From Chloroflexota bacterium (lineage in GTDB: Bacteria > Chloroflexota > Anaerolineae > JAAEKA01), in NCBI GenBank assembly GCA_029558955.1, contig JAKQCW010000143.1, forward strand, positions 1 through 55,733: DNA of 55,733 nucleotides, read 5' to 3'. The position numbers were made by a program, and so were the translations under genes. The notes beneath the pieces were generated by a model. It worked only from the letters and a program-made list of their open reading frames with translations. It ran no database searches and was not told where the DNA came from. Positions 41,832 through 49,176 of the stretch are shown piece after piece (positions within the stretch are counted from its first letter, which is position 1; each line of letters opens with the position of its first letter).

Positions 41832-43445
41832 CTAGGGGCGGAGCTCGCCGCTGATGGGATCGACGCCGGTGTCCAGCTCGCCGCTGGCCAGCGCCTGCCA
41901 CGTTTCTTGCAGTTTCGTCTGGATCGCCGCGGGCACGGCGGCCGCATCCCGCAAGGGCATCAGGCTGATGCCGCCGCTGGCGGCGTCGAGCTGGCGCAGG
42001 CCGCCCGGCGGGCGACCCATGACCGCGTCGGCGACCGCGGCGTAGACGGCCACATCCGCGGCCTTGAGCGCGCTGGTCAACAGCCGGTCGGCGCCCTCCA
42101 CCGCGCCGCCGTCGAAGGCGGTCTGGTAGGCGTCGCGGTCGGCGCCGATGACCCACGCGCCATCCTGGGCCGCGCCTTGCAGCGCGCCGGAGCCGGTGGC
42201 GCCGCCCAGGCCAAAGATCAGGTCAGCGCCCTGGACAGTCAGGCTCAAGGCTGCGGCCCGGCCGCGGGAGGGATCGTCCGCGCTGTCGATGGTCAGGGTG
42301 AGCACCTCGCAGGTGGGGCAGACCGAGGCGACGCCCTGGGCAAAACCGGCGCTGTAGCGGCGCACCGCGGGCGTCTCCGGGCCGCTCACCACGCCCACGG
42401 TCTGGCTTTGGCTGAGCTGACCGGCCAGCGCGCCGGCCAGAAAGCCGGCCTGATCCTCGCGAAAGAGGATGCGCTGCAAGTTGGCGGGGCCCGCTTCGCC
42501 GGCGGCATCCAGCGCGACGAAGCGGATGGCCGGGTGTTGTTCGGCCGCCTGCTGCGTCGCCTGGGCCATGGCCGGCCCCACGGTGATGATCAAATCGTAG
42601 CCGGCGTTGGCAAAGGCGGCGATGTTGCGCTCGAAGTCGTCCGGCGCCACCGTCTCGATGAAGTTAAGGTCCAGGTCGAAGTCGGCCGCGGCCTGCAGCA
42701 GACCCTGATACGCGCCCTGGTTCAGGCTGCCGTCGTCGATCCGTCCGCCGTCGGTCACCAGCCCCACACGCAGCGGCTGGCTGACCCCGCGCCAGGCGAC
42801 CAGGTCGGCCACGCCGGCGGCCCCGATGGCGGCCCGCAGCGGATCGAAGAGGCCATCCTCGGCCGCGCGCACCTCGCCCCAGCCGCCGATGGCCTGCAGC
42901 GCGGCGCGTCCTTCATCGCTGGCCGCGACCGCGCTCAGCGCGGCCTGGTAGTCCCGCACCGCGTCGGGCGCAACTGCGGCGCTGGCCGCCACAACGCCGC
43001 CGGGCGTCGTAGCTTCCTGCGGGCCCGCGGCGGCGTTGACGCGCTCCACGGCGAAGAGAAGCTGCAGATCGGGGCAGCGCGCCTGCGCCGCCAGGTAGCC
43101 GTGCGCGGTCAGCCAGACGAAGCTGGCCTCGTCGTTGCACAGCGCCTCGATAGCCGCGCCGTGGCTGGTCGCGAGGCGGGAGTGCAGCGCGGCCCCCTGG
43201 TCGGCCAGCAACTGATCCAGTTGGCTGGCGCCCAACAGGCTCTGCCCGGCCGCCGGCGCCGGCGCAAACAGTTGGCGCAACGGCTCAGGCCCCGCGGTGG
43301 GGCTGGCTGCTGCGGCGACTTCCGTGGGGGCCGCGGCTGCGGTGGGCACGGGGGAAGGGGTGGGCGTGGCCGACTGGCCCTGCGAGCAGGCGGCCATGGC
43401 CAGCGCCAGCAGCAGCAGGAGAAAAAACCGTAATGGGCGAATCAT
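41832..43445 (-). CDS. Lipoprotein: partial PhnD-like segment fused to BMP substrate-binding domain
   Basis: The 537-residue lipoprotein has lipobox ALAMAAC, followed by SQG, and a Thr/Ala/Pro linker. Residues about 55-210 resemble part of a PhnD-type phosphonate-binding protein (GAAIEALCNDEASFVWLTAHGYLAAQ). From about residue 225 (PLRVGLVTDGGRIDDGSLNQGAYQGL) a BMP/PBP1-type domain of the nucleoside or purine-binding class runs to the C terminus. The gene lies downstream of the ABC genes of a BMP transporter whose main receptor is at 49177-51261, so this may be an alternative receptor or a sensor. The start at 43445 begins the signal peptide. The ligand is unknown; an incomplete PhnD lobe need not bind anything. 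Confidence 0.78.
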   Translation of the reverse strand: MIRPLRFFLLLLLALAMAACSQGQSATPTPSPVPTAAAAPTEVAAAASPTAGPEPLRQLFAPAPAAGQSLLGASQLDQLLADQGAALHSRLATSHGAAIEALCNDEASFVWLTAHGYLAAQARCPDLQLLFAVERVNAAAGPQEATTPGGVVAASAAVAPDAVRDYQAALSAVAASDEGRAALQAIGGWGEVRAAEDGLFDPLRAAIGAAGVADLVAWRGVSQPLRVGLVTDGGRIDDGSLNQGAYQGLLQAAADFDLDLNFIETVAPDDFERNIAAFANAGYDLIITVGPAMAQATQQAAEQHPAIRFVALDAAGEAGPANLQRILFREDQAGFLAGALAGQLSQSQTVGVVSGPETPAVRRYSAGFAQGVASVCPTCEVLTLTIDSADDPSRGRAAALSLTVQGADLIFGLGGATGSGALQGAAQDGAWVIGADRDAYQTAFDGGAVEGADRLLTSALKAADVAVYAAVADAVMGRPPGGLRQLDAASGGISLMPLRDAAAVPAAIQTKLQETWQALASGELDTGVDPISGELRP

Positions 43446-43485
43446 GCGATCTGTCACCGCTGGCCGCGCCGTGCGGCCAGCCTGC

Positions 43486-44643
43486 TCAGGCGATGGGATA
43501 GCGGCCAAACTCCTCCACCGCATCCACCATGGCCAGGATGTTCTCGGCCGGCACGTCGTTCATCAGCGTGTGTACCGAGGCCAGCATATAGCCGCCGCCG
43601 GGGCCCAGGATGCTGATGACGCGGCGCACCTCCTGGCGCACCTCCTCGGCTGTGCCGAAGGGGAGGACGCGGTGGGTGTCGATGGCGCCGCAGAAGGCGA
43701 TGTTCTGGCCATAGCGCTGCTTCAGCCCGGCCAGATCGGACATGCGGCCGGCCGAGGTCTGAATCGGGTTGAGGATATCGACGCCGATTTCGATGAAGTC
43801 ATTGACCAGGTCGAAGACATCGCCGTCGGTGTGGAAGAAGACCTTGGCGGCGGTGCGCTCCTTGACGAAGGCGATCAGCTCGGCGTGCAGCGGCTTGAGC
43901 ATACGGCGGTACATGCGGGGCGAGATCAGTAGGCCGCTCTGCATTCCCAGGTCGTCGCCGATCTTGATGATGTCCAGCAGGTCGCCGCACTCCCGCAGAA
44001 AGCTCTCCATCAGCGCCTTGCAGCTATCGGTGATGCGGCGCATCAGCGCCACGGCCAGGTCGGGATCCTCGGCCATCTTGAGCAGAAAGACGTCCATGCC
44101 CTGCATGGCGTGGGCGCGTTCGAAGGGAAAGAGCAGCCAAGGGGTGCCCATGATGGCGTATTCGCCCTGCTCTTTCAGGCGCAGCGCCTGTTGTCGCACA
44201 TGGGCCACGCGCGAGGGGTCGCCCATGTCCGGCCAGCCGGCGTAGTTCAGCACCTCGTCGATGGTGGCCGCCTCGCGCAGGGGGTTGACGCCGGGCAGCC
44301 ACTCGCCGGGCGCCAGCTCGATCTGGCCGCTGCCCCAGGAATCGACAAAGGGGGTGTGGGGCGGGCGGGCGCGGGCGCGCTCCAGCACGTAGGCCGGTTC
44401 CAGGTCCAGCACGCCGCGCACATCGCTGTGCAGCCGCTGCAAGGTGGCCTCGTCGGGCAGCGCCGTGCCCAGCTCCGGCCATTGGTAGAGGAACTCGTCG
44501 GGCGCCTCGATGCCCGCCAACTGTTTGATGGCCCGGTAGGGCTTCATCTTCATGCTGGTGGCGTTGCTGACGCCGACGCAGATCGGCACGCGGTCGGGCT
44601 CTTCGTGGTTGAGCGCCGCCAAGACACGGTCACGCGGTTTCAT
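43486..44643 (-). CDS. Uroporphyrinogen decarboxylase (URO-D) family protein
   Basis: This 385-residue protein has the URO-D barrel shared by heme-pathway decarboxylases and corrinoid-dependent methyltransferases. It starts MKPRDRVLAALNHEEPDRVPI, the form typical of the methyltransferase-like subgroup rather than HemE. It has FHTDGDVFDLVNDFIEIGVDILNPIQTSAGRM and the C-terminal GGGYMLASVHTLMNDVPAENILAMVDA. The ATG at 44643 is 2 nt after the stop of the permease gene, so translation is coupled. A catabolic or demethylation role on an imported methylated compound is possible but only inferred; true HemE activity is unlikely from context and sequence. Confidence 0.88.
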   Translation of the reverse strand: MKPRDRVLAALNHEEPDRVPICVGVSNATSMKMKPYRAIKQLAGIEAPDEFLYQWPELGTALPDEATLQRLHSDVRGVLDLEPAYVLERARARPPHTPFVDSWGSGQIELAPGEWLPGVNPLREAATIDEVLNYAGWPDMGDPSRVAHVRQQALRLKEQGEYAIMGTPWLLFPFERAHAMQGMDVFLLKMAEDPDLAVALMRRITDSCKALMESFLRECGDLLDIIKIGDDLGMQSGLLISPRMYRRMLKPLHAELIAFVKERTAAKVFFHTDGDVFDLVNDFIEIGVDILNPIQTSAGRMSDLAGLKQRYGQNIAFCGAIDTHRVLPFGTAEEVRQEVRRVISILGPGGGYMLASVHTLMNDVPAENILAMVDAVEEFGRYPIA

Positions 44644-44645
44644 GC

Positions 44646-45941
44646 CTAATCCTTCGTGTAGGGCTTGCCATCGGCCGCCGGCGCCACGGTCTTGCCTACC
44701 ACGCCGGCCAGCACGATCATGGTCACCAGATAGGGCAGGATCAGCAGCCACTCCGAGGGGATCGGCACCTGGGTCTTGCCCAATACCTGCAAGCGCGCCT
44801 GCAGGGCGTCGGAAAAGCCGAAGATCAGCGATGCGCCATAGGCGCCCAGGGGGGTCCAGCGGCCGAAGATCATGGCGGCCAGGCCGATGAAGCCTTTGCC
44901 GGCGGTGATGGCCTCGTCGAAGCGTCCCACGGAGCCGATGGTGAAGTAGGCGCCGCCGACGCCGGCGATCATGCCGCCGATGATCACGTTGAGGTAGCGG
45001 ATCTTGAAGACGTTGACGCCCAGTGTGTCGGCCGCGCGCGGATGCTCGCCCACGGCGCGGGTGCGCAGGCCCCAACGGGTGTAGAAGAGCATGAAGTGGA
45101 TCGCGATGACGGTGGCGAAGAGGATGTAGATGATGATCGACTGGTTGAAGAAGACCGGCCCGATGATCGGGATCTGCGACAGCCCGGGGATGGCGATCTT
45201 GGCAAAGACGCCGCCGGAGTTCAGCGCAGGGGTCGGCTGAAGGAAGCGCTGGCTGATGAAGCTGGTGATGCCCAGGGCGAAGATGTTGATGGCTGTGCCG
45301 GCGATGATCTGATCCACCCGGAAATGAATGGCCAGGATGGCCAGGAAGACGCCCAGCAGGCCGGCGGAGATGACGGCGCCCACCAATCCCAGCCACAGGC
45401 TGCCGCTGATGCTGGCAAAGACCACCGCCACCATGGCGCCGGTGAGCATCATGCCCTCGATGGCGATGTTGACCACGCCTGAGCGTTCGCACATCACGCC
45501 GCTCATCGCGCCGAAGGCGATGGGGGTCGCGGCTGCCACGGTGAAGGTGAGAATGCCCAGCAGGTTGATGGACTTGCCGCGCACTGCCCAGATCAGGAAG
45601 GCGAAGACGAAGAGCAGCGCCACCACGCCCAGCACGATCACGACCCGCTTGAAGCCCTTGACCAGTTGATAGAGCCCGATCACGCTGATGATCCCGGCCA
45701 GGACGATCAGCGCGGCCTGGGTGGGCAGGATCAGATCGTTCAGCGTGATGACCTTCTCCTTGGTGGTGGGGTTCAGCTTGAAGGTGCTCTCCATGCCCGG
45801 CGCGCTGTTGCGCACGAAGAGGAGGGCGATGGCCAGCGCCACCAAGAGGAAGAAGATGCCGTAGGCGATCGTCTTGCGGCGTTCCCGGCGGGCAGCATAC
45901 GCGCCCAGAGATGTGGTTGCAGGAGCTGTGGTTACGGCCAT
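44646..45941 (-). CDS. ABC permease, BMP/nucleoside type, second subunit
   Basis: The 431-residue membrane subunit of the branched-chain/ribose-type permease family (BPD_transp_2) is similar to NupQ/YufQ. About ten hydrophobic segments are visible (for example YGIFFLLVALAIALLFV). It contains VMCERSGVVNIAIEGMMLTGAM, the recognisable family segment preceding the core, and HPRAADTLGVNVFKIRY in the cytoplasmic coupling region. It pairs with the permease at 46007-47278 and the ATPase at 47324. The first transmembrane region carries an unusual extension (about 45-100) before the core. It is separated from the first permease gene by a spacer holding CAATTGN heptads. Confidence 0.92.
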   Translation of the reverse strand: MAVTTAPATTSLGAYAARRERRKTIAYGIFFLLVALAIALLFVRNSAPGMESTFKLNPTTKEKVITLNDLILPTQAALIVLAGIISVIGLYQLVKGFKRVVIVLGVVALLFVFAFLIWAVRGKSINLLGILTFTVAAATPIAFGAMSGVMCERSGVVNIAIEGMMLTGAMVAVVFASISGSLWLGLVGAVISAGLLGVFLAILAIHFRVDQIIAGTAINIFALGITSFISQRFLQPTPALNSGGVFAKIAIPGLSQIPIIGPVFFNQSIIIYILFATVIAIHFMLFYTRWGLRTRAVGEHPRAADTLGVNVFKIRYLNVIIGGMIAGVGGAYFTIGSVGRFDEAITAGKGFIGLAAMIFGRWTPLGAYGASLIFGFSDALQARLQVLGKTQVPIPSEWLLILPYLVTMIVLAGVVGKTVAPAADGKPYTKD

Positions 45942-45956
45942 AGTGCATTACCTCTC

Positions 45957-46006
45957 TGCAATTGACAATCGTCAGTGGGCAATTGTCAATTGGCAATTGT
46001 CAATTG
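45957..46006. repeat. CAATTGN heptads directly after a permease stop codon
   Basis: Period-7 copies of CAATTGT/CAATTGG run from about 45957 to the base before the stop triplet at 46007-46009. CAATTG is self-complementary, so the tract can fold on either strand. It fills the spacer between the two permease genes. Confidence 0.75.
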
Positions 46007-47278
46007 CTACGACCCCCAGCCCTTGGTGAAGACCGGGCCTTCTTCGGCCGAGGTCTTGGGCAGGCGGTAGAGGGCGCGGATGATCTCCGGCGCCGCGATG
46101 AAGACGATCACCAGGGCGATGACGATGGTGATGATATCCACCGGTATCTGCGCCACCGACTGCATGCGGGTGGCGCCGTTTTTCAGGGTGCCGAAGAGCA
46201 GGGCGGCCAGCAGGACGCCGACTGGATGGTTGCGGCCCAGCAGCGCCAGCGCGATGGCGTCGAAGCCCATGCCGGCGGAGAAGCCAACGCCCACCCAGCG
46301 GTCCACGGCCAGCGTCTGCACCATGCCGGCCGTGCCGGCCAGGCTGCCGCTGATGGCCATGATGATGATCCACAGGCGTTTGACGTTGACGCCGCTGTAG
46401 CGGGCTGCCTTGGCGTTGGCGCCCACCATGCGGATTTGAAAGCCGAGGGTGGATTTATAGAGGAGCCACCAGACCAGCCAGACTGCAAAGAGCGCCAGGA
46501 AGAAGCCGGCGTGAAAACGGTTGCCGGGGGTGTCGAAGAGGCGCGGGATCCAGGCGGTCGGCAGCACCGGCGGGGTCACCGGCACGTCGGGGCGCGCCAT
46601 GGGGCCGCCCACCTTGAGCAGCCAGGAGCTGAGGATGATGGCGATCCAGTTCATCATGATGCTGTTGATGACCTCGTGGGCGCCGGTGTAGGCCTTCAGC
46701 GCGCCCACGATGCCGGCCCAGATCGCGCCTCCTGCCATGCCGGCCATCATGGCCAGCGGCAGGTGGACGAACCAGGGGAGGCCGGTCAGCTTGAAGCCGA
46801 TGTAGACGGAGCAGAGCGCGCCCACCAGCATTTGCCCTTCGCCGCCGATGTTGAACAGACCGCCCTGAAAGGCAAAGGCCACGGCCAGGCCGGCGAAGAT
46901 GTAGGGCACCGCCTGGGTCAGGCTTTCGGAGATGGGCACCAACGCGATGGCGAGCTGCCGGGTCCCTTCGCCGCGCAGGGCCGCGCCGATGCCGCGGATG
47001 ATGCCGCCGATGTTCAGCGAGCCCTCGAACATCGCGCCGTAGGCCTTGCCCACGGTCTGCGCGGTCAGTCGCAGGGTGCCCATGGGGTCGTCGAAGAAGT
47101 TCAACCAGGCGTTGACCACCGCCTTGTCGGTCACCAGGATCAGGATCGCGCCGATGACCAGGGCGGTGAAGACCGCCAGGATGGGGTAGAGGATGGCAGT
47201 GCGCAGCCGCGTTGATTTCACTTCGGGCGGCGCGCCCTTGGTTTCGGGAAGCGTGGCAGAGGAAGTCGCTTCAGACAT
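46007..47278 (-). CDS. ABC permease, BMP/nucleoside type, first subunit
   Basis: The 423-residue membrane subunit of the same BPD_transp_2 family is similar to NupP/YufP. It contains AGLAVAFAFQGGLFNIGGEGQMLVGAL (family core) and MVGANAKAARYSGVNVKRLW, the cytoplasmic coupling segment facing the ATPase. About ten transmembrane helices are visible. The start is 47278, preceded by AAGGAG with about 9-nt spacing. It lies 45 nt downstream of the ATPase gene and is followed by the second permease. It forms the heterodimeric channel of a nucleoside or purine-type uptake system. Confidence 0.92.
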   Translation of the reverse strand: MSEATSSATLPETKGAPPEVKSTRLRTAILYPILAVFTALVIGAILILVTDKAVVNAWLNFFDDPMGTLRLTAQTVGKAYGAMFEGSLNIGGIIRGIGAALRGEGTRQLAIALVPISESLTQAVPYIFAGLAVAFAFQGGLFNIGGEGQMLVGALCSVYIGFKLTGLPWFVHLPLAMMAGMAGGAIWAGIVGALKAYTGAHEVINSIMMNWIAIILSSWLLKVGGPMARPDVPVTPPVLPTAWIPRLFDTPGNRFHAGFFLALFAVWLVWWLLYKSTLGFQIRMVGANAKAARYSGVNVKRLWIIIMAISGSLAGTAGMVQTLAVDRWVGVGFSAGMGFDAIALALLGRNHPVGVLLAALLFGTLKNGATRMQSVAQIPVDIITIVIALVIVFIAAPEIIRALYRLPKTSAEEGPVFTKGWGS

Positions 47279-47323
47279 GAGGGGGTGCTCCTTGGTCCAG
47301 CGCAACGCGTGGCAGATGATCAG

Positions 47324-48889
47324 TTACGTGACGATGGCCCGTTCTTTGGACGTGCGTTTGGGCGCGTTGGCCAGCGCCTCTTCCAGGCTGTTGCCGGCCA
47401 TCATCAGACCCACCTGCTCTTTGGAGACATCGTCGGCATCGACCACGGCGGTGAACTTGCCCTTGAAGATGACGGCGATGCGGTCGGCCAGGCCCATGAT
47501 CTCGTCCAATTCAGCCGATACCAGCAAGACGGCCGCGCCGTCATCGCGTTTGTGCACCAACTGCTGATGGATGAACTCGATGGAGCCCACGTCCAGGCCG
47601 CGCGTCGGCTGATTGGCGATCAGCAGCTTGATGGGCCGGTTCAACTCGCGCGCCACGATCACCTTCTGCTGGTTGCCGCCGGAGAGATTGGAGACAGGCA
47701 CGGCTGCGCTGGGGGTGCGGATGTCGAACTTTTCGATCAGCCCGTCGGCCTGTCCCACGATGGCCTGCTCGTTGACCACCATGCCCTTGGCAAAGGGGGG
47801 GCGATAGTAGGTGTTGATGATCAGGTTGTCGTAGACCGGGAAGGAGAGCACCAGCCCATCCTCCTGGCGATCTTCGGGGATATGCGACACGCCGCATTCG
47901 GTGATCTTGCGCGGCGACGCGTTGGTCACCTCCTGGCCGGCGATGAAGACCTTGCCATCCTGCACCGGGCGCAGGCCGGTCAGCGCCTCCACCAGCTCGG
48001 TCTGGCCATTGCCCTGCACGCCGGCCACGCCCAGAATCTCGCCCGCGCGCACCTCCAGGCTGGCGCTGTCCACGGCCACGTGCAGGCGATTGTCCAGCAC
48101 CTTCAGGTTCTCGAAGCTCAGGACGGTCTCGCCCGCGCTGGCCGTCTCCTTGTCCACGGTCAGGGCCACCTCGCGGCCGACCATCATCTCGGCCAGCATG
48201 GCCTGGCTGGCGCCGGCCGTCTGCATCTCGCCCACCACGCGGCCCCGGCGGATCACCGTCACCCGGTCAGCCAGGTCCAGCACCTCGCGCAGCTTGTGGC
48301 TGATGAAAATGATGCTGACCCCTTGATCGCGCAGCGAGCGCAGGATGCCGAACAGGTCGTCGGCCTCCTGGGGGGTCAGCACGGCGGTCGGCTCGTCCAA
48401 AATGAGGATGTTGGCGCTGCGATAGAGCACCTTGATGATCTCGACGCGCTGGCGCACCCCCACCGACAGGTTCTCGATCTTGATACCTGGGTCCACCTCC
48501 AGGCCATGGCGCTGGGAGAGATCGCGGATCTTGCTGGCCACCTTTTTGCGGTCGAGCACCAAACCCCTGGTGCTCTCCTCGCCCAGCATGACGTTTTCGG
48601 CGACGGTCAGCACCGGCACCAACATGAAGTGTTGGTGTACCATGCCGATGCCCTGGCGAATGGCGTCGGTGGGGCCGGTGATCTTGGTGACCTGGCCGCG
48701 GATCAAAATCTCACCCTCGTCAGGACTGTAGAGTCCATAGAGGATGTTCATCAGCGTGCTCTTGCCAGCGCCATTCTCACCCAGCAGGGCGTGGATCTCG
48801 CCCTGCTCCAAGGTAAGGTTGATGTGGTCGTTGGCCAGCACGCCGGGAAACTGCTTGGTGATATTGCGCAGCTCAAGAACTGGGGCCAT
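47324..48889 (-). CDS. ABC ATPase (two nucleotide-binding domains), nucleoside/sugar type
   Basis: A 521-residue tandem ATPase similar to NupO/YufO. The first domain has Walker A LGENGAGKST, signature NLSVGVRQRVEI and Walker B ILILDEPTAVLTPQEA. The second has a degenerate Walker A GVQGNGQTEL, signature NLSGGNQQKVIVAREL and LLIANQPTRGLDVGSIE, with Gln replacing the usual Glu in the second Walker B. This asymmetry is normal for the family, in which one site is non-hydrolytic. It energises uptake through the two permeases downstream. The ATG at 48889 follows GGGAG with about 6-nt spacing. Confidence 0.95.
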   Translation of the reverse strand: MAPVLELRNITKQFPGVLANDHINLTLEQGEIHALLGENGAGKSTLMNILYGLYSPDEGEILIRGQVTKITGPTDAIRQGIGMVHQHFMLVPVLTVAENVMLGEESTRGLVLDRKKVASKIRDLSQRHGLEVDPGIKIENLSVGVRQRVEIIKVLYRSANILILDEPTAVLTPQEADDLFGILRSLRDQGVSIIFISHKLREVLDLADRVTVIRRGRVVGEMQTAGASQAMLAEMMVGREVALTVDKETASAGETVLSFENLKVLDNRLHVAVDSASLEVRAGEILGVAGVQGNGQTELVEALTGLRPVQDGKVFIAGQEVTNASPRKITECGVSHIPEDRQEDGLVLSFPVYDNLIINTYYRPPFAKGMVVNEQAIVGQADGLIEKFDIRTPSAAVPVSNLSGGNQQKVIVARELNRPIKLLIANQPTRGLDVGSIEFIHQQLVHKRDDGAAVLLVSAELDEIMGLADRIAVIFKGKFTAVVDADDVSKEQVGLMMAGNSLEEALANAPKRTSKERAIVT

Positions 48890-48982
48890 GAGCAACTCCC
48901 GCGGGTAGCTGTGGGAGACCGGCCGATATCCGGGTGGATATCAATCTGCAAGGGGGCCAAATCTCTGAGGGTGGGACAAACC

Positions 48983-49041
48983 GTGAGACTTCAGCCGTGA
49001 AGAAATGGCTGTGGGCCAGCTCTTGGCGGCTCAAGTCTCAC
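48983..49041. repeat. Inverted repeat in spacer
   Basis: GTGAGACTTCAGCCG (48983-48997) pairs with CGGCTCAAGTCTCAC (49027-49041), with one mismatch. It sits between the BMP receptor and ATPase genes, next to the stronger hairpin at 49111-49152. Confidence 0.55.
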
Positions 49042-49110
49042 GAGTTGCTGGCGAGGAGGAAAGGGTGCGCCTGGGTGGCCGTTGCCGGCCAGGCTGTGTG
49101 GATCGAAGGG

Positions 49111-49152
49111 GGCGAAGCATCCCGCACTGGGGTGCAGTGGGGATGCTTCGCC
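49111..49152 (-). terminator. Strong intercistronic hairpin after the BMP receptor gene
   Basis: A 13-bp perfect stem (GGCGAAGCATCCC / GGGATGCTTCGCC) has an inner CACTG/CAGTG stem. On the minus strand it lies 25 nt beyond the receptor stop and has no T run. It probably stabilises the receptor message or partly terminates it, favouring excess receptor over transporter. Confidence 0.6.
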
Positions 49153-49176
49153 AGTTCAGACGTTCTTGCTTGACGG

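Noticed and set aside
43486..45996. A single 836-codon frame spanning the URO-D gene and part of the permease gene
   Set aside because: Only the last 385 residues form a real protein (start 44643). The upstream part is an out-of-frame reading of the permease.
48915..48935. A GGAGACCGGCC match to the palindromic repeat
   Set aside because: Only 11 bases match and the flanks do not, so chance is likely in GC-rich DNA.
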